Notes under the pieces: generated by a model
Database searches by the model: none
What the model was told of the DNA's origin: nothing
Seen by the model: the letters and a program-made list of their open reading frames with translations, nothing else
Program-made: the position numbers and the translations under genes
Source of the DNA: Nitrospirota bacterium
GTDB taxonomy: Bacteria > Nitrospirota > JACRHJ01
DNA length: 63,767 nucleotides
NCBI GenBank assembly: GCA_016212105.1
Contig: JACRHJ010000049.1
Span: forward strand, 1 to 63,767
Reading direction: 5' to 3'
Shown here: one piece after another, positions 33,377 to 40,951 of the stretch
How positions within the stretch are numbered: the stretch's first letter is position 1
Layout: each line of letters begins with the position of its first letter

Positions 33377-34344
33377 GTTAGGCTCCCATCGTCGTATTCA
33401 CTCGCGTCAAGTTTCTTGACCCTACCTGAAAAAACCATATGAAGCTTTTCGAGTTTGTTAAACAGCCACTCATGCTGGTTCGGCCAGTCTTGCTTGTTCT
33501 GCGGATTTGCATTTTCAAGAGCAATCTTTATCTGACTTTCTTTCTTATCCAGAAGCTCTCTCCATTCAAGAGGTTCGCCGAACTCTTTCTCGATGGACTC
33601 CCGATCATTAAACAATAAACGATAATGCGCGATTCTATCCATGCCGTACATGACAAGATATGCAGTCAGTCTATTGTTGCGGGTGTTGACTGTTGCGACT
33701 AAAGCGAAATCTGCTCTGCCAAGTGCAAAGTTTGTCCAGCCTTGCGGAAGAGGACTCTGCGATTTAAGAACGCTCTTGCGTTGCGAAATAAAATCTCTTA
33801 AAGCAGACCAATACTCCAGTTGTAACTGCGTACCCGGGGTTAGTCCAGGCTGTGGAGCCACAGTTTTAGACCAGTTGTTTGGTTTGCATACAGCATTAAA
33901 CTTGGGTGCCATAGGGGAGCCGCCAATACGCCATAGTTCAACCTCAAGTCCAAAGAAATTAAACCGTTCATCTGTAATCTTGTTTAGCCAGTCTATTGCG
34001 GCACGATGCTCATCAGTAAACTTTGCCGCTATCCATACTATAGTTACCGCATCGAGTCCGGCTGCATAAGTTAGTAACTGACCTAAATGCGTATGGTCTG
34101 TTCTTTCTAGCTGGTTTTCAATAAGAACCCAATTCGAGGTCGTAGTGTCTCGACATAATATATCCGCCCTGAATGGGCCAACATTTTTCTCTTGGGCTTC
34201 AACTTCAAGCTCCATGCCTATGGTATCGCACAATAATGCCATGTTATCTTCCTGGGCAAGCCAGGGTGTAAATTCTCCTGCCTCGTCTTCCCAGAACTTG
34301 CGGAGGTCAACACGTTCCAGACGGCCTAATGCCTGTCCGTTCAT
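33373..34344 (-). CDS. DUF4268 protein with PD-(D/E)xK nuclease-like N-terminus
   Basis: 323 residues. The N-terminal part 'GPFRADILCRD...WVLIENQLERTDHTHLGQLLTYAAGLDAVTIVWIA' is a PD-(D/E)xK-type fold, with Asp61 and a Glu76-x-Gln78 variant of the active site. From about residue 185 it continues as DUF4268 ('YWSALRDFISQRK', 'IAHYRLLFNDRESIEKEFG', 'EWLFNKLEKLHMVF'). Such proteins are found in defence-type neighbourhoods, but the activity is not established. GC content is lower than in moaA and moaC. The stop overlaps hicB, and the ATG has AAAGGA. Confidence 0.85.
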   Translation of the reverse strand: MNGQALGRLERVDLRKFWEDEAGEFTPWLAQEDNMALLCDTIGMELEVEAQEKNVGPFRADILCRDTTTSNWVLIENQLERTDHTHLGQLLTYAAGLDAVTIVWIAAKFTDEHRAAIDWLNKITDERFNFFGLEVELWRIGGSPMAPKFNAVCKPNNWSKTVAPQPGLTPGTQLQLEYWSALRDFISQRKSVLKSQSPLPQGWTNFALGRADFALVATVNTRNNRLTAYLVMYGMDRIAHYRLLFNDRESIEKEFGEPLEWRELLDKKESQIKIALENANPQNKQDWPNQHEWLFNKLEKLHMVFSGRVKKLDASEYDDGSLT

Positions 34345-34369
34345 GGTTTGTCCTTTATTGTGAAAGGTG

Positions 34370-34630
34370 TTATCCCGCCATCAGTTCTATAGTCGGCTCG
34401 GGTATGGCCTCCGGCAGCTTCATCCTGACGACAACAAACGGCTTGCCTGCCTTCTTCAGCTTCTCGACGAGCTTCATGTTCTCTTTGTACATGCGCGGCT
34501 CATTCTCGGGCAGTATTACCAGTTCCGCGCCCTTTGGTATCCTGTCCAGTATATCGGGGTTTTTGAAGGCGTATTTCATGAACTCGTTCAGCATGTCGAG
34601 GTTGTTTTTTACGATGTCGTCTTTTTTCAT
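34370..34630 (-). CDS. DUF5647-like small protein
   Basis: 86 residues. 'VKNNLDMLNEFMKYAFKNPDILDRIPKGAELVILPENEPRMYKENMKLVEKLKKAGKPFVVVRMK' resembles the DUF5647 family of short proteins of unknown function. The ATG at 34630 overlaps the stop of the upstream gene (ATGA). The pair has the size and coupling of a toxin-antitoxin module. This protein may be the antitoxin-like partner, which is inference. Confidence 0.75.
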   Translation of the reverse strand: MKKDDIVKNNLDMLNEFMKYAFKNPDILDRIPKGAELVILPENEPRMYKENMKLVEKLKKAGKPFVVVRMKLPEAIPEPTIELMAG

Positions 34631-34950
34631 TTTTTCATCTCCATCTCGTAACCGTGGCGATACCAGCGCCACAGGGTCTTTATATCGTTTACGGCGAAGG
34701 TGAACGCCGCATTATAGTCCTGATATGGTAACGGCTGCTTTTCCTTCCTTCCGTTTGGGTGCAGTATGTCCTTGTGCGCGAATCCGTGATGGGTGTCGTA
34801 CCGGACAACCACCCGCCACCTTCCCTTGATGAACGCCTCATACTGGACGACGAACCCTGCTATGTAACCCCTCTCTTTAAAAGCCTCGACCCTTATTCTG
34901 TCTCCGCCCTCTTCGGAAAGCGAGTTGAGGAACTCGAACTCTGGGCTCAT
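34627..34950 (-). CDS. DUF7718-like small protein, possible toxin-like partner
   Basis: 107 residues. 'RWRVVVRYDTHHGFAHKDILHPNGRKEKQPLP' with a conserved R-Y-D-T and H-G-F-x-H-K-D is the core; the family name (DUF7718) is recalled with moderate confidence. The His-rich R-x-D...H...H-x-D pattern could form an active site. The ATG follows the moaA stop with no gap (TAAATG), and its stop overlaps the next gene, so the pair is spliced exactly into the moa transcript. Confidence 0.7.
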   Translation of the reverse strand: MSPEFEFLNSLSEEGGDRIRVEAFKERGYIAGFVVQYEAFIKGRWRVVVRYDTHHGFAHKDILHPNGRKEKQPLPYQDYNAAFTFAVNDIKTLWRWYRHGYEMEMKK

Positions 34951-35931
34951 TTATCCCCCGATTTTTGACATCGTCCGGTGGTACTTCTTCTTCACCCCGT
35001 CCGCCATGCCGTGGCCTTCGGGCTTCACGGACAGCGCCACCGAGAACAGCCGGTCGAGTTCCGCGTCGTCGCAACCCGCGCGCATCGGCGTCTTTAAGTC
35101 TATCTCGGACTCCGAGAACAGGCACGGGCGGAGCTTGCCGTCGGCGGTCAGACGGAGGCGGTTGCACACGCCGCAGAAGTGGTCGGACACAGGGCTGATG
35201 AAGCCCACGATGCCCTGCGCGCCTGGCAGCCGGAAGAGCGTCGCGGGCCCGGCAAGCTCCCTGGCCTTGACCGGGGTAAGCCCGCCTAGCGCGGCGACCC
35301 TGTCCTTGACCTCCTGGGTAGGCACTACCTTCGTGTCGTCCCAGAGGGCGCGCGCGCCAATGGGCATGAACTCTATGAACCGGACGTGGTACGGCTTGTC
35401 GAGAGTGAGCCGGGCGAAGTCCTCTATCTCGGAGTCGTTCAGGCCGCGTATCGCCACGACGTTTATCTTTATGGGGCCGAAGCCCATCGTCTCGGCGATT
35501 GCTATGCCGTCCAGCACCGTGGACAGCTCCGCGCCTCGCGTAAGATCGCGGAAGGTGTCCGGGTTCAGCGAGTCGAGGCTGATGTTTATGCGCCTGAGGC
35601 CCGCGTCCCAGAGTTCCGCCGCCATCTTGCCGAGCAGCATACCGTTGGTCGTGAGCGAGAGGTCCTCTATTCCGGGTATCGCCGCGATCTCGCGTATCAG
35701 GCCCGCGACTCCCTTACGTACAAGCGGCTCGCCGCCCGTAAGGCGCACCTTGGATATGCCCATCCTGGTCGTCACGTTCACGACGCGGAGGACCTCCTCG
35801 TAGCTGAGTATCTCCTCGTGGCCGGTGAAGACCACGCCGTCCTCCGGCATGCAGTAGACGCAGCGTAGGTTGCACCTGTCTGTGATGGAGATGCGGAGGT
35901 ACTCTATCTTCCGGTTGGCCCGGTCGAACAT
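34951..35931 (-). CDS. moaA: GTP 3',8-cyclase
   Basis: 326 residues. 'YLRISITDRCNLRCVYCMP' holds the radical SAM cluster, 'RLTGGEPLVRKG' follows, and the C-terminal cluster uses 'HFCGVCNRLRLTADGKLRPC'. The C-terminal Gly-Gly is present ('MSKIGG'). It starts molybdenum-cofactor synthesis by cyclising GTP. The ATG at 35931 gives the family start; a TTG three codons upstream with GGGAG at better spacing is an alternative. It leads the moaA...moaC transcript, which now carries five accessory genes. Confidence 0.95.
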   Translation of the reverse strand: MFDRANRKIEYLRISITDRCNLRCVYCMPEDGVVFTGHEEILSYEEVLRVVNVTTRMGISKVRLTGGEPLVRKGVAGLIREIAAIPGIEDLSLTTNGMLLGKMAAELWDAGLRRINISLDSLNPDTFRDLTRGAELSTVLDGIAIAETMGFGPIKINVVAIRGLNDSEIEDFARLTLDKPYHVRFIEFMPIGARALWDDTKVVPTQEVKDRVAALGGLTPVKARELAGPATLFRLPGAQGIVGFISPVSDHFCGVCNRLRLTADGKLRPCLFSESEIDLKTPMRAGCDDAELDRLFSVALSVKPEGHGMADGVKKKYHRTMSKIGG

Positions 35932-35999
35932 GCCTTTCAAATTTCTTCTCCCGACTGGTTCAATCATATAACCATACTGCTGATAATGCAAGGAAATAG

Positions 36000-36260
36000 C
36001 TGTGTTCCCCCGCCTGTCATTCCCGCCCCGGCTTTAGGCATGCCGGGGTAAACTCCGGCGGGAATCCAGGAAGTTAAAGTTCTTCGTATTCTGTCGTCCC
36101 GACCGAAGTGGAGGGAACTACAGTTGACTTTGATTAGTTGCTCAACTTCCTGGCCCCCGTGTCAAGCACGGGGCGACGTATTATTTTCTTGCTCCCCATC
36201 TCCTCCCGGGAGAGGGGGCCGGGGGATGAGGGAGAGCCTTTGGTTCTGGGTGATGGCTAT
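36000..36260. repeat. Repeat-filled spacer upstream of moaA
   Basis: Holds a CTGTCATTCCCGCCCCGG...CGGCGGGAATCCAGG unit (36017-36070), a TGTCGTCCCGACCGAAGTGGAGGGA unit (36093-36118), a CTTCCTGGCCCCCGTGTCAAGCACGGGGCGACG palindrome (36147-36179) and a TCTCCTCCCGGGAGAGGGGGCCGGGGG unit. No gene is seen between moaA and the glycosyltransferase end. Confidence 0.65.
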
Positions 36261-36264
36261 CCCT

Positions 36265-37293
36265 TCACGCCAGAAAGAAAAACTCCTCCGGCTCCCGGAA
36301 GCCCTCAGCCAAGAGGTAATCCCGTATCTGTTGGCGCGCGCCTTTAATCCCGACCGCGCAGACTATCGGCATGCCGCGTATGATGTCGGCGGGCCAGACG
36401 ACCGGTATCCCGCCGCAGGCGCGTCCCCCGACCTTCTTCTTATCTATGTCTATGAACTGGACGACCTCGAACCCGGTGGCAATCAACAGCTTGGCCCAGG
36501 TCTTGCCGTCCCTCCCCGAGCCCCAGAGTTGCAATTTCCGTGCCCCGGAGAGCCGCCAGTTCCGGATAAAATGCGCCTTGACACGCCGGAAGCCCTCGGG
36601 CGAGTACATACCGTGCTTTCTGGAGAGCCGGTGCTCGCCGTCCCGCCAGTAAAGGAGCGTGTCCGGGAGCTTCGACATGCCGTGGCCGGCCTGAGCGAAC
36701 CGGAGCCAGAAATCGTAGTCCTCCGGCCAGCCCATGTCCCGGTATCCGCCGAGCCCAACCGCGACGTCCCGCCTGAACATCACGGACGGGTGCGCCAGAG
36801 GGGACTCGACGAACAGGTCTCGGCGGATTTCATCCGGCGTGTTGACGGAATTCAGCCAGGCCTCGTAATGCAGCATACCCCCTTGCAGGCGCGGGCGGGG
36901 GAACAGCCGCACACCGCAGCCTGAGAGCGCGGTGCCGGGGTTTTCCCGCATATGCGCGAGTTGCAGCTCCAGCCGTCGAGGGTGACAGACGTCGTCCGCG
37001 TCCATCCTTGCGACGAGGCCCGCGCGTGCATCCGCGAGACCCGTATTCAGCGCGGATACTATCCCGCCCCTCGGGATGGGGATGACACGGATGCGTCTGT
37101 CTTTATGCGCGGCGTCTTCGAGGATGGACAGGCTCGTATCGTCCGAGCCGTCGTCCACGGCGACTACTTCGTGGTTTGAGAGTGTCTGCCTCTGGATGCT
37201 TCTAAGTGTCACGGGGAGCGTCGCCGCCGCGTTGTGGACGGGCATGAGGACGGAGACTTCCGGCGCCGCGCCGGGCGCTTCGTACTGCTTCAC
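36265..37293 (-). CDS. Family 2 glycosyltransferase
   Basis: 342 residues from a GTG that overlaps the stop of the flippase-like gene (GTGA). 'VSVLMPVHNAAATLPVTLRSIQRQTL', 'VVAVDDGSDDTS', 'VARMDADDVCHPRRLELQ' (DxD motif) and 'WPEDYDFWLRFAQAGHG' (ED motif) define a GT-A family 2 enzyme. An extra C-terminal domain of ~80 residues ('KLQLWGSGRDGKTWAKLLIATGFEVVQFIDIDKKKVGG') looks like a nucleotide-binding Rossmann unit. It probably adds a sugar to a lipid carrier in surface glycan synthesis. The start matters: earlier in-frame codons lie inside the upstream gene. Confidence 0.9.
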   Translation of the reverse strand: MKQYEAPGAAPEVSVLMPVHNAAATLPVTLRSIQRQTLSNHEVVAVDDGSDDTSLSILEDAAHKDRRIRVIPIPRGGIVSALNTGLADARAGLVARMDADDVCHPRRLELQLAHMRENPGTALSGCGVRLFPRPRLQGGMLHYEAWLNSVNTPDEIRRDLFVESPLAHPSVMFRRDVAVGLGGYRDMGWPEDYDFWLRFAQAGHGMSKLPDTLLYWRDGEHRLSRKHGMYSPEGFRRVKAHFIRNWRLSGARKLQLWGSGRDGKTWAKLLIATGFEVVQFIDIDKKKVGGRACGGIPVVWPADIIRGMPIVCAVGIKGARQQIRDYLLAEGFREPEEFFFLA

Positions 37294-38240
37294 GGCGCTT
37301 CTTCCTTCTGCCTTATCAGGAGCCTGTATCCGTACAGCAAGAAGACGAGCGAGAAGGCGAACGTGACCAGGTGGCTTGCAAAGCCGGTGGCTATGGCCAT
37401 GTCCTTCGTGGAGCCGAGCGCGACGAGGAGCAGGGTCCAGAACGCCTCCATCGTCCCGAGGCCGCCGGGGCTGTGTATCGGGATGTTGGCGAAGAGCGTC
37501 ATGGACGTTGTGAGGAATATCATCTGCATGACGGTGAGGTCGAGGCCCACGCCCCAAAGGACGAAGAAGTTGGAGCCGTACAGGAGCACCCACAGGAGCG
37601 CGGTAACGAGGAGCGAAAGCGCGAGCGTCTCCTTGGAGCGTATGACCTCCGCGCCCTTGAACACCTTCTTGACGTTGGCCATGAAGACGCCCTCGGCCAG
37701 GGGGCCTTCCCTGAACCAGTTAGGCATCCTGGCGTAGATCTCGCGCGAACGGCCCATCAGGAACAGAGACGCGACGGTCGCGAAGAACAGCGCCCCGGCC
37801 CACGGCATTAGCTCCCTGTAGAACTCCGGGACGACGGGGAGCGCGGAGATCGAGACGAAGAAAAGGGATACCACGACGAGGAAGTCGAGCGCCTTTGAGA
37901 GTATTAGAATCGCCGCGCCGACCGGGTACTCGACGCCGTGCTCCTTCTTGAGCATGTACATCAGCGAGAACTCGCCCGCGCGCAGAGGCAGGTACACTAT
38001 GGCGGCGGTCTGAACTGCGATGATATGGAACAGGGACTTCATCGGGATGTCCGCGCGGAGGAGCACCTTGAAGCGTACCGCGCGCACGAGGTGGCCAAGG
38101 ACGAAGGTGGCAAACGCGGCGGCGAGGTACTTCGGCGGGAAGTCCACGACCACGCGCCATACCTCGCGTACGTCGATCTGCGACAGCAGGAAACCCGCGA
38201 GCGCGAGCGAGATCAGTATAAGCGCGGCCTTCTTCAGCAA
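37290..38240 (-). CDS. Flippase-like (LPG synthase TM / UPF0104) membrane protein
   Basis: 316 residues with about eight membrane helices. 'LRAVRFKVLL', 'RAGEFSLMYMLKKEHG' and 'PIHSPGGLGTMEAFWTLLL' match the PF03706 family (AglD/MprF-flippase-like). It probably moves or protects lipid-linked sugars and is coupled to the downstream glycosyltransferase by a 4-bp overlap. The TTG start has GGAGG at 5 bp. Confidence 0.9.
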   Translation of the reverse strand: MLKKAALILISLALAGFLLSQIDVREVWRVVVDFPPKYLAAAFATFVLGHLVRAVRFKVLLRADIPMKSLFHIIAVQTAAIVYLPLRAGEFSLMYMLKKEHGVEYPVGAAILILSKALDFLVVVSLFFVSISALPVVPEFYRELMPWAGALFFATVASLFLMGRSREIYARMPNWFREGPLAEGVFMANVKKVFKGAEVIRSKETLALSLLVTALLWVLLYGSNFFVLWGVGLDLTVMQMIFLTTSMTLFANIPIHSPGGLGTMEAFWTLLLVALGSTKDMAIATGFASHLVTFAFSLVFLLYGYRLLIRQKEEAP

Positions 38241-38309
38241 GGCTTCCTCCCGTCAGACCGGGCCTCCCGCCCGTCCCGGAGGTTACGGACGTCGGCGCGC
38301 GTCATAATG

Positions 38310-38687
38310 CTACTCCCCGTCCTTCTTCGTCTGCTTGAGGTACGCGAGCGGCGAGATGGCCCCCATGAAGTTGCCGGCTGGGTCCGCCTTTACGATGAGC
38401 GTCGCGGTCTCTATGTCGAAGTACCGGCCGTACTTCTGCCAGCGGCCCTGGGGCGGCATCCACGAGAGCTGCCATACCTGCTCGCCGTCGTGGAAGCTGA
38501 ACTTCGCTACCGGCACCGTGACCCACTCGCCCGGCTTCTCGGCATCCGGCCGCGAGTCGTAGAGCGCGTAGCCGAAGCCCTCCTTCTCGATTATGTAGCG
38601 GTGCTTCTCCGGGTCCGGCGTCGGGAACGCCCTGTTGAGGTCCCGCATGACACGCTCGTCCATCATCTTTTTTCTGTTGCTTTGCAC
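38310..38687 (-). CDS. DUF3024-like protein
   Basis: 125 residues. 'EQVWQLSWMPPQGRWQKYGRYFDIETATLIVKADPAGNFMG' resembles the DUF3024 pattern (W-x-L-x-W...G-R-W-x-x-Y). The function is unknown and the protein is likely cytosolic. The GTG at 38687 has GAGG at 8 bp; internal ATG codons at 38666 and 38663 are alternatives. It lies upstream of the flippase-like gene on the same strand with a 69-bp gap. Confidence 0.75.
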   Translation of the reverse strand: MQSNRKKMMDERVMRDLNRAFPTPDPEKHRYIIEKEGFGYALYDSRPDAEKPGEWVTVPVAKFSFHDGEQVWQLSWMPPQGRWQKYGRYFDIETATLIVKADPAGNFMGAISPLAYLKQTKKDGE

Positions 38688-38702
38688 TGTGATACCTCTA
38701 TC

Positions 38703-38804
38703 CTATTGTAGGGGCGGGTCCCCGTGCCCGCCCTTCTTATGAAAATGCTCCCCGTAAACGGGACAGTCAAGAGGGCGGGCACTGGGACCCGCCCCTACAC
38801 AAAA
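38703..38804. repeat. Long inverted repeat around GGGCGGGTCCC units
   Basis: TGTAGGGGCGGGTCCCCGTG...CCCGCCCTT (38704-38732) and its near reverse complement AGGGCGGGCACTGGGACCCGCCCCTACA (38772-38800) flank a 39-base loop. Each arm is itself palindromic. Single arms recur at 50085-50112 and 59076-59103. Confidence 0.6.
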
Positions 38805-38858
38805 TCCATTTATTGACCTTGTAGGGCGCGACGCCCCCGGCGCGCCGGATTTATTCAA

Positions 38859-39764
38859 CTACCTATCGCACCCCGGGTCCCTGCCGTCCCTGCCCGTCAG
38901 CGCGAGCGCAAGGCCTCGGCATCCGCCCTTGCAGACGGCGGCCTCTTCGCAGGCCGCGCAGTCCTCCGGCGCGGCGGACAGCGACTCCCGCAGCCTCTGC
39001 CTCGACTCGTCCGACCAGATGTCCCGGAACGGCGTAACCTTGAGGTCGCCCATCGGCGTTGGCCACGAGGCGCACGGGTAGAGCATCCCGTCCGCGCCTA
39101 TGTACGCGATGGCGTCGCCCGCCTGGCAGCCCGCGTACTCGATGCGCCCGCCGAGTCCGGGAAGCGCAAGCGTCTGGTGCAGGAACAGGTCGTGCACGCC
39201 GAGCCGGACGTCCTTGCCGAGCGGTGCAAGAAGCCTCTCCAGCCCGGCCTTGAGCGCGGCGCGCTCGTTCGCCCCAAGCACGTACTCCTCCGCCCCGCCG
39301 CCGGTGATGGGCGGGTTGGGCAGGTTGAATATCCGTATCCCGCGCGAGACCGCGAGCGAGAATATCTCAAGCATAAGCTCGGTATTCGTCCGGGACGGCA
39401 CGACGGAGACCGCGACCTCGACGGGCTTGGGCGAGGATGAGGCGACCTCGTCCAGAAGCCTGCCGAGCATGCCCGCATCGGAAGGCCGGAGGTCGAGCGC
39501 CGATATGCCCGTAACCGCGTCCCAGCCGGGGAAAGTCTCCACATCCGGCACGGACACCGTGACGCGGGAGCCGCCCTTCTTCAGGGCGGCGATTACCCCT
39601 GCCGTGTCGTCCCGCCTGCCGCCCGTCAGGCCGAGCGTGACGAAGAAGACCTTCAGCGCGGCAAGCTCCTCCGCGAGCGTCATCGCGCGCGCGGCGGCCA
39701 GCCCGCCGGACTTCTCCGGGGCGATGTCCCAGTACACCCTAAGCGGCGCGGACAGCGACTTCAA
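38859..39764 (-). CDS. GeoRSP-type SPASM domain protein without radical SAM motif
   Basis: 301 residues from a TTG with GGAGG at 5-6 bp. The N-terminal part has the radical SAM barrel layout ('APLRVYWDIAP...FFVTLGLTGGRRDD') but lacks the C-x3-C-x2-C motif at the expected place ('WDIAPEKSGG'). The C-terminus is an SPASM domain rich in Cys ('YAGCQAGDAIAYIGADGMLYPCASWP', 'CAACEEAAVCKGGCRG'). This combination matches the SPASM partner of the GeoRSP peptide-modification system (named from Geobacter). The cognate radical SAM/SPASM and PqqD-type genes are not in the window, so this copy is an orphan here. Confidence 0.75.
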   Translation of the reverse strand: MKSLSAPLRVYWDIAPEKSGGLAAARAMTLAEELAALKVFFVTLGLTGGRRDDTAGVIAALKKGGSRVTVSVPDVETFPGWDAVTGISALDLRPSDAGMLGRLLDEVASSSPKPVEVAVSVVPSRTNTELMLEIFSLAVSRGIRIFNLPNPPITGGGAEEYVLGANERAALKAGLERLLAPLGKDVRLGVHDLFLHQTLALPGLGGRIEYAGCQAGDAIAYIGADGMLYPCASWPTPMGDLKVTPFRDIWSDESRQRLRESLSAAPEDCAACEEAAVCKGGCRGLALALTGRDGRDPGCDR

Positions 39765-39868
39765 CAGATCCTCCGACTCATGGTAGCCGTCATTCCCGAG
39801 AAAGCGGGAATCCAGTGACGTTGTTTTTCGATGCAGTTCTGTATAATCCCATATCCGGCGGGGTATTG

Positions 39869-39964
39869 TCAAACGGTAAACACAACCTTCCCGCACCTCC
39901 CGGTGCGTATCAGCTCGAAGGCCCTGTCGTACTCGGAGATATGGAACTCGTGGGTGATTAGCGT
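39869..39964 (-). pseudogene. 3' fragment of a threonine-dehydrogenase-like gene
   Basis: The minus strand encodes the last ~31 residues of a zinc alcohol dehydrogenase ('LITHEFHISEYDRAFELIRTGRCGKVVFTV' in one frame, ending in TGA at 39871-39869). It is close to the end of the complete gene at 40952-42001 ('LITHEFHISDYEKAFELMRTGRCGKVVFGV'). DNA identity over about 90 bp is high, near 88% by eye. Upstream sequence does not continue the homology. It is a remnant of a tandem paralogue or of a duplicating rearrangement. Confidence 0.85.
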
Positions 39965-40169
39965 GTGGCATTTACGGCGGGCCGATTAGCCCGCCGTTCT
40001 TGTCTAAACGTGTATTCTAAAATCCGAACATTACATCAAAGATATCGACCAGCCATCTTAGAAGTTTTTTTCCAGTAGGGTATCTTGCTGGTTCGTAATC
40101 TGTAATGCTCAATAGAAATGTATATTATCAAGGTCAAGCCTATTGCAATCCAGATAATTTGCCCCATGG
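39965..40169. other. AT-rich non-coding spacer
   Basis: A GGCGGGCCGATTAGCCCGCC hairpin (about 39976-39995) is followed by ~170 bp of lower GC. I see no convincing gene, repeat or RNA here. It may be residual sequence brought in with the HEPN/nucleotidyltransferase module. Confidence 0.4.
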
Positions 40170-40565
40170 CTATAGTTTTCCAAGTATCGTGTAAACGGCG
40201 TCGCGTACCCTTGCCGCAGCCTCACTCGCCTGCATGGCCTTCTCCTTTGTGTATCCGCCCGGCCAGTGGACAGGGTATCTCGTGTCGACGTAACAGCCGT
40301 CCAGGAAGTTTGCTGCATCCATAAGGACCGCATCAGACGGCAGGCCGCCCTCCCTGCAGGATTCAAGCAGGACGGCAAGGCTATGTACTTTTTTAAAAGG
40401 TAGTTCCCTGGCGATTACGAAGGCTTTAAGGTATTTCTCGGCGGCCTGCTGGAAGTGAAAACAAGTTGGCGAATAAAATTCGGTCTCCTTGAGGGCGAAG
40501 TCGGCGAACCCGAAGTCCTCGTCCGCCTTGTCGAGCCATTCCCGGATAATCTGCGGGTCAACCAT
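40170..40565 (-). CDS. HEPN domain protein
   Basis: 131 residues. 'IREWLDKADEDFGFADFALKE...PTCFHFQQAAEKYLKAFVIARELPFKKVHSLAVLLESC' is the PF05168-type HEPN domain. Some HEPN proteins are ribonuclease toxins with R-x4-6-H; here the His lies in 'KKVHSL', as in the family. The ATG overlaps the nucleotidyltransferase stop by 8 bp. The pair resembles an MNT/HEPN toxin-antitoxin system, in which the nucleotidyltransferase may neutralise the HEPN protein. Confidence 0.88.
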   Translation of the reverse strand: MVDPQIIREWLDKADEDFGFADFALKETEFYSPTCFHFQQAAEKYLKAFVIARELPFKKVHSLAVLLESCREGGLPSDAVLMDAANFLDGCYVDTRYPVHWPGGYTKEKAMQASEAAARVRDAVYTILGKL

Positions 40566-40896
40566 AGAGCAGCCTGCCCTCGTTGACCATTTTCCTGACA
40601 AACGGGTCGCCCATCCTGATGCGCTCATCTATCTCGCCGGGCGTATAGACCAGCATGTCCACGGCGAACCCGCCCCGGTCCACAAGGCTGTTTATCTCGT
40701 AAAGGCGGTCTATCCCGCCCTCCGGCACGTCCTCCTTTATTATAAGGAAGTCGAGGTCGTTAACCTCGGCGGCAGCCTCGTCCGCAGCGGAACCGAAAAG
40801 GATGACCTTCAGCGGATGGTACTTTTCAACAATCTGAGTGAGTACCTTCTGGATTTCCTTGTCGCGGAGTTCCTTTGTAATCATTTTGGCCCCCAT
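40558..40896 (-). CDS. Minimal nucleotidyltransferase (MNT) domain protein
   Basis: 112 residues. 'VILFGSAADEAAAEVNDLDFLIIKED' supplies the G-S and D-x-D active-site residues of the minimal nucleotidyltransferase fold, although G-S-x-A-x-G is altered to G-S-A-A-D-E. MNT proteins of MntA type AMPylate HEPN toxins. It precedes and overlaps the HEPN gene. Start is either 40896 (AAGAG upstream) or the ATG at 40884. Confidence 0.88.
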   Translation of the reverse strand: MGAKMITKELRDKEIQKVLTQIVEKYHPLKVILFGSAADEAAAEVNDLDFLIIKEDVPEGGIDRLYEINSLVDRGGFAVDMLVYTPGEIDERIRMGDPFVRKMVNEGRLLYG

Positions 40897-40951
40897 ATCA
40901 CTCTTGTAAAATAATATAACCGTCAGAAAATGTCAACAATTACCGCCCCCC

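Noticed and set aside
37294..37593. Upstream extension of the GT2 gene
   Set aside because: It reads the flippase-like gene in another frame; the GTG with the GTGA overlap gives the normal GT2 start.
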